A DNA stretch of 15,718 bases, taken from NCBI GenBank assembly GCA_005883245.1, contig VAXT01000076.1, positions 1-15,718 of the forward strand, read 5' to 3'. The notes below the pieces were generated by a model. The model was not told the DNA's origin, made no database searches, and saw only the letters and a program-made list of their open reading frames with translations. The translations under genes were made by a program, and so were the position numbers. This document shows, one piece after another, positions 12,577 to 15,718 of this stretch. This DNA is from Actinomycetota bacterium. GTDB lineage: Bacteria; Actinomycetota; Thermoleophilia; Gaiellales; Gaiellaceae. Each line of letters opens with the position of its first letter. The first letter of the stretch is position 1.

Positions 12577-14151
12577 TGCCTGCCGCCGCTCCCGTCGCGG
12601 TCGGGGGTCATGAACGGGTAGCGGTAGTCCGTCGGCGGGACGAACGTCTCCTTGATCGTCCGCGGGCTGACCCACCGGATGAGGTTCCACATCGAGCCCG
12701 CCTTGTCGTTCGTGCCCGAGGCGCGTCCCCCGCCGAAGGGCTGCTGGCCGACGACGGCTCCGGTCGGCTTGTCGTTCACGTAGAAGTTCCCGGCCGCGTA
12801 GCGCAGTGCGTCCTGCGCCTCGACGAGCGCCTCGCGGTCGTCCGCGAACACGGCGCCGGTGAGCCCGTACGGGGCGGTCCTGTCGACCAGCTCGAGCGTG
12901 TCGCTCCACTTGCCCTCGGGATAGACGTACGCGGTGACGACGGGCCCGAAGAGCTCGTCCCGCAGGAGCCGGAAGTCGGGGTCGCGCGTCTCGATCACGG
13001 TCGGCTCCACGAAGAAGCCCTCGTCGTCGCTGACACCGCCGCCGACGAGCACCTCGGTCTCCTCGTGCGAGCGGGCCTCGTCGATCGCCTCCTTCTGCGT
13101 CTGGAACGACTTCGCGTCGATGACCGCGCCCATGAAGTTCTCGAAGTCGGCGACGTCGCCCACCTTGATCTGGCCGACCTCCTCGGCGAGGCGCTCGCGC
13201 AGCTCGGGCCAGAGGTTCGCGGGCGCATACACGCGCGAGGCGGCCGAGCACTTCTGGCCCTGGTACTCGAAGGAACCGCGGACGATCGCCGTCGCGACGG
13301 CGTCGACGTCCGCTGACGGGTGGGCGACGATGAAGTCCTTGCCACCCGTCTCGCCGACGATGCGCGGGTAGTTGCGGTAGTGGCCGACGTTCGAGCCGAT
13401 CGTCTTCCACATCGAGTTGAAGACCCCGGTCGAGCCGGTGAAGTGGACCCCGGCGAGGTGCTCGCTCCCGAGCGCCACGTCGCCGATTGTCGCGCCGGGG
13501 CCGTAGACGAGGTTGATCACGCCCGGCGGAAGGCCTGCCTCCTCGAGGAGCTGCATCAGGAAATGCGCCGAGTAGGAGGCGGTGCCGGCCGGCTTCCAGA
13601 CGACCGTGTTGCCCATCAGCGCGACGCTGGCCGGGAGGTTCGCGGCGATGGCCGTGAAGTTGAAGGGCGAGACCGCGAAGACGAAGCCCTCGAGCGGCCG
13701 GTACTCCATGCGGTTCCAGACGCCCTGGCTCGAGACCGGCTGCTCCTCGTAGATCCGCGTCATGAACTCGACGTTGAAGCGGTAGAAGTCGATCACCTCG
13801 CACGCGGAGTCGATCTCGGCTTGGTGCGCTGTCTTCGACTGGCCGAGCATCGTCGCGGCGTTGAGCGTCGCGCGCCACGGGCCGGAGAGGAGCTCGGCGG
13901 CGCGGAGAAAGACCGCCGCGCGCTCCTCCCAGGGCAGGCGAGACCAGTCCTCCCAGGCGTCTGCCGCGGCCCGGATCGCTTTCTCGACCTCGGCCTGGCC
14001 GCCCTGGTGCGCATCTGCGAGGACATGGCTCCTCGGACTGCATCTGGTCGAGGCGCAGGCGGAGCTGCTCGCGCTCGGGCGAGCCGGGCGCGTACTCCTT
14101 GACGGGCTCATTCGCAGGGGTCGGTGGCCGGAAGATGCCGGGGGCGCTCAT
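12573..14151 (-). pseudogene. pruA: L-glutamate-gamma-semialdehyde (P5C) dehydrogenase, frame disrupted near N-terminus
   Basis: The enzyme oxidises glutamate semialdehyde/P5C to glutamate with NAD+, the second step of proline breakdown. The main frame from about 14030 to TGA 12573 carries 484 residues that match the stand-alone actinobacterial/mitochondrial type: MLGQSKTAHQAEID, ALMGNTVVWKP, HFTGSTGVF, GETGGKDF with the general-base Glu (codon 13352-13350), and GQKCSAASR with the catalytic Cys (codon 13250-13248). The true N-terminus, MSAPGIFRPPTPANEPVKEYAPGSPERE, lies in another frame from ATG 14151 to about 14035, 7 nt after a -10 TAGAAT. Between LDQMQS and HVLADAH about 30 family residues are absent and the frame changes. 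Catalytic and NAD-binding regions are intact; an intact gene with a bad assembly join is as likely as a true pseudogene. Confidence 0.88.
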
Positions 14152-14175
14152 CGCCGTGATTCTACGATTCCGGGG
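14152..14175. promoter_or_regulatory. bidirectional leaderless promoter (pruA / ogt)
   Basis: In this 24-bp gap the plus-strand hexamer TACGAT (14163-14168) is followed by 7 nt and the ogt ATG at 14176. The minus-strand hexamer TAGAAT (14164-14159) is followed by 7 nt and the pruA ATG at 14151. The hexamers share a TA step. The pruA promoter and ATG pair also supports 14151 as the real pruA start. Confidence 0.65.
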
Positions 14176-14637
14176 ATGTCCGCCACGCACGCGAGCTACG
14201 AAGCGCCCGGCTGGGGCGTGGGGGAGGTCTGGCTCGAAGGGGATTGTCTGTTGCACCACGAGCTGCCCCGTCCCGCGGTCGAGCCCCGAGGCCGGAACCA
14301 CGCGCTCGCCGAGCGGTTCGCGCGCTACTTCTCGGGCGAGCCAGACGACTTCCTCGACGTGTCGATCGAGCTCGACGGCGCGACGGAGTTCGAGCGTGAG
14401 TTGACGGAGGCGCTCCGCCGGATCGGCCGCGGCGAGACGGTGACGTACGGCGAGCTGGCGGCACTCGCCGGCCGTCCGAACGCGCAGCGTGCAGCGGGAT
14501 CGTTCTGCGCTCGGAACCGGTTCGCGATCGTGGTTCCCTGTCACCGCGTCGTGGCGGCCGACGGGCTCGGCTCGTATGGCTCGCTCGGCGTCGACTACAA
14601 GCGCCGTCTCCTGGAGCTCGAAGGTGTCGCTGTCTGA
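14176..14637 (+). CDS. ogt: methylated-DNA--protein-cysteine methyltransferase
   Basis: The 153-residue suicide repair protein transfers alkyl groups from O6-alkylguanine (and O4-alkylthymine) to its own cysteine. The active site IVVPCHRVV gives C122 with H123 behind it. The preceding GRGETVTYGELAALAGRPNAQRAAGSFCARN contains the DNA-recognition helix and Asn hinge of the family, with S109 and F110 where many homologues have AVGxA. The N-terminal domain is short and there is no Ada regulatory domain. ATG 14176 lies 7 nt after TACGAT, so it is probably leaderless. Its end overlaps whiA by 14 bp, so the two are one operon. Confidence 0.95.
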   Translation: MSATHASYEAPGWGVGEVWLEGDCLLHHELPRPAVEPRGRNHALAERFARYFSGEPDDFLDVSIELDGATEFERELTEALRRIGRGETVTYGELAALAGRPNAQRAAGSFCARNRFAIVVPCHRVVAADGLGSYGSLGVDYKRRLLELEGVAV

Positions 14638-15544
14638 GGAGCTTCGAAACGAGCTGGCCGGGATCAGGCCGGAGCGGGACTGCGACCGGCTCTCGGAGCT
14701 CTCCGGCCTCGCGCACACCGCGGGCAGCTTGCACATCCACGGGCGCGGTCAGATCGCGCTCCAACTCGACCTGGCCAGCTCCGCGGCCGCGCGGCGCGCC
14801 TTCAGCCTGCTGCGCGAGCTCGGCGTGACCTCGGAGATCCGGACGTACCAGCGGCGCGCCTTCGGGCGGGAGACGCGCTACCAGCTCCACGTCGAGGGCT
14901 CCGGCCGGGCGCTCGAGGTCTTGCAGGAGGCGGGCATCGTCGGCGCTCGTCGCGCGCCGCTCGTTCGGCCGGCGAAACGGGTCGTGGCCCGCGCGTGTTG
15001 TCGCGCCGCGTACCTCCGGGGGGCGCTGCTTGGCGGTGGGACGCTCTCCGGGCCGCGGTCGCCCCACCTGGAGCTGCGGACGGCGACGCTGGAAGGCGCC
15101 GGGTTCATCGCCGAGATCGCGGAGCGCGCCGGCGTCGCGTTGCGAGTGCGCGACAAGGGTCGGCACGCGGTCGCGTACGCGAAGGGGACGGGGCCGATCG
15201 CGGACGTGCTGGCCGCGGCAGGCGCGAGCGACGCCGTGCTCGCGCTCGAGGAGCAGGTCGTGATGGGGGCGACAAAGGCGCGCGCGAACCGGCTCGCGAA
15301 CGCGGATCACGCGAATCTCGTGCGCACGAGCCGAGCTGCGCAGGAGCAGATTCGCGCCGTGCGGCGGCTTCAGCGCGGCGGCGGGCTCGGCTCACTGCCT
15401 CCGAAGCTGCGGGAGGTCGCACGGCTGAGGCTTCGCTACCCGTCGCTCTCGCTGCGGGAGCTGGCGCTCAGGTGCAGCCCTCCTGCGACGAAGTCCGCGG
15501 TGCAACGGCGCCTTTCGAGGCTCGTCCGGCTCGCCGGGTTGTAG
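14624..15544 (+). CDS. whiA: DNA-binding protein WhiA
   Basis: WhiA is a conserved Gram-positive regulator, needed for sporulation septation in Streptomyces and linked to division and chromosome segregation elsewhere. The 306-residue protein shows the N-terminal degenerate LAGLIDADG homing-endonuclease fold. Its recognisable block is CCRAAYLRGALLGGGTLSGPRSPHLEL (about 125-151), followed by NRLANADHANLVRTSRAAQEQIRAV (about 222-245). A C-terminal helix-turn-helix covers about 271-303 (YPSLSLRELALRCSPPATKSAVQRRLSRL). The endonuclease catalytic acidic residues appear absent, as in other WhiA proteins. The start is GTG 14624, inside ogt, with GGAG at 14613-14616 as Shine-Dalgarno. Co-transcription with ogt is likely. 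Confidence 0.95.
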   Translation: MSLSEELRNELAGIRPERDCDRLSELSGLAHTAGSLHIHGRGQIALQLDLASSAAARRAFSLLRELGVTSEIRTYQRRAFGRETRYQLHVEGSGRALEVLQEAGIVGARRAPLVRPAKRVVARACCRAAYLRGALLGGGTLSGPRSPHLELRTATLEGAGFIAEIAERAGVALRVRDKGRHAVAYAKGTGPIADVLAAAGASDAVLALEEQVVMGATKARANRLANADHANLVRTSRAAQEQIRAVRRLQRGGGLGSLPPKLREVARLRLRYPSLSLRELALRCSPPATKSAVQRRLSRLVRLAGL

Positions 15545-15568
15545 AGCCGGGAGGGAGTGAGTCATACT
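15539..15568 (+). promoter_or_regulatory. candidate promoter overlapping the whiA stop
   Basis: TTGTAG (15539-15544), which includes the whiA stop, and CATACT (15563-15568) are spaced by 18 bp and resemble -35 and -10 elements. Transcription would start near 15576, directly before the possible structured leader. A small hairpin, GGAGT/ACTCC (15554-15558/15566-15570), overlaps the -10. Confidence 0.3.
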
Positions 15569-15575
15569 CCGATTT

Positions 15576-15718
15576 GCGGCGGGTCTGTGCTCGTCCGGCG
15601 ATGGATTCAGACCCCGTCCGTCGCCAAGGTCCGGAGCGCGGTTCAACGGGAGGGGGAGGTCGTCCTCGGAGCTTCCCCTCCGGCCCGCCGCCTGACTCGG
15701 GCGACGCAGGTCGGCGGT
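15576..15718 (+). other. unresolved right flank with possible pseudoknot leader
   Basis: GGGTCTG (15581-15587) is perfectly complementary to CAGACCC (15608-15614). GGCGATGG (15597-15604) pairs with CCGTCGCC (15618-15625) with a single G-U pair. The two stems interleave, as in an H-type pseudoknot. A third stem, GGAGGGG/CCCCTCC (15649-15655/15675-15681), follows. An ATG at 15601 opens a frame to the window end (MDSDPVRRQGPERG...), but its composition is low-complexity Pro/Arg/Ser/Gly and its third-position GC is mediocre, so it is not called as a gene. The stretch could be a leader RNA, an intergenic region or the start of a disordered protein. Confidence 0.3.

Noticed and set aside
12577..14736. 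Upstream extension of the BNR protein's open frame, giving a 1221-residue ORF.
   Set aside because: Above 12576 the frame is out of phase with pruA and Arg/Gly/Pro-rich, except for the short real pruA N-terminus; the signal peptide marks the true start at 12576.
15601..15718. An open frame from ATG 15601 to the window end.
   Set aside because: It is low-complexity, lacks a clear ribosome site and overlaps the possible RNA fold; too short here to decide.

Overview
The window is high-GC DNA (roughly 70 percent in the coding parts) from an actinobacterium. The evidence is a WhiA regulator, an actinobacterial-type L-glutamate-gamma-semialdehyde dehydrogenase, a chlorite-dismutase-fold HemQ protein, frequent GTG/TTG starts and apparently leaderless promoters of the form TANNNT-7 nt-start codon. 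The flavour of the hypothetical proteins fits a deep-branching group such as Thermoleophilia. That placement is an impression from protein style, not a computed result.

Layout. 1-971 holds no convincing gene but has two related strong inverted repeats. 972-2493 (+) encodes a secreted Ig/FnIII-like protein and a charged coiled-coil protein. 2522-2977 (-) is a Bcp peroxiredoxin, divergent from a small membrane-protein pair (3007-3296, broken, and 3296-3661). 3667-4356 (-) is a HemQ/chlorite-dismutase-family protein and 4367-5530 (-) a membrane-anchored clan-A glycosidase-like protein, which is divergent from uvrC (5550-7409 +) across only 19 bp. A three-unit palindromic repeat with a 40-bp period separates uvrC from an MFS exporter (7546-8787 +). 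That exporter converges on, and overlaps, a lysyl-phosphatidylglycerol-synthase-type membrane protein (8735-9652 -). Next come a broken EamA/RhtA-type exporter (9711-10545 -) with a divergent Lrp/AsnC regulator (10579-11067 +), a BNR/Asp-box secreted protein (11071-12576 -) overlapping a broken pruA (12573-14151 -), and, divergent across 24 bp, ogt (14176-14637 +) overlapping whiA (14624-15544 +). The final 174 bp are non-coding or an unresolved leader with possible pseudoknot structure.

How the genes fit together. This is mostly a housekeeping and accessory mosaic: DNA repair (uvrC, ogt), peroxide defence (bcp), heme biosynthesis (hemQ), proline/glutamate catabolism (pruA), amino-acid export with its probable regulator (EamA + Lrp), envelope proteins and a developmental or cell-division regulator (whiA). 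No defence island, integrase, transposase, CRISPR array or tRNA was found.

The three most notable signals are these. (1) Three well-conserved genes each lack an internal segment of roughly 20-33 codons and change frame at that point, while the rest of each gene is clean. This is either a recurrent assembly gap-closing error or a set of very recent deletions. (2) Very short divergent gaps carry overlapping, oppositely oriented -10 elements, each placed 7 nt from a start codon, which implies bidirectional leaderless promoters. (3) The palindrome array between uvrC and the MFS gene has exactly 40-bp spacing.
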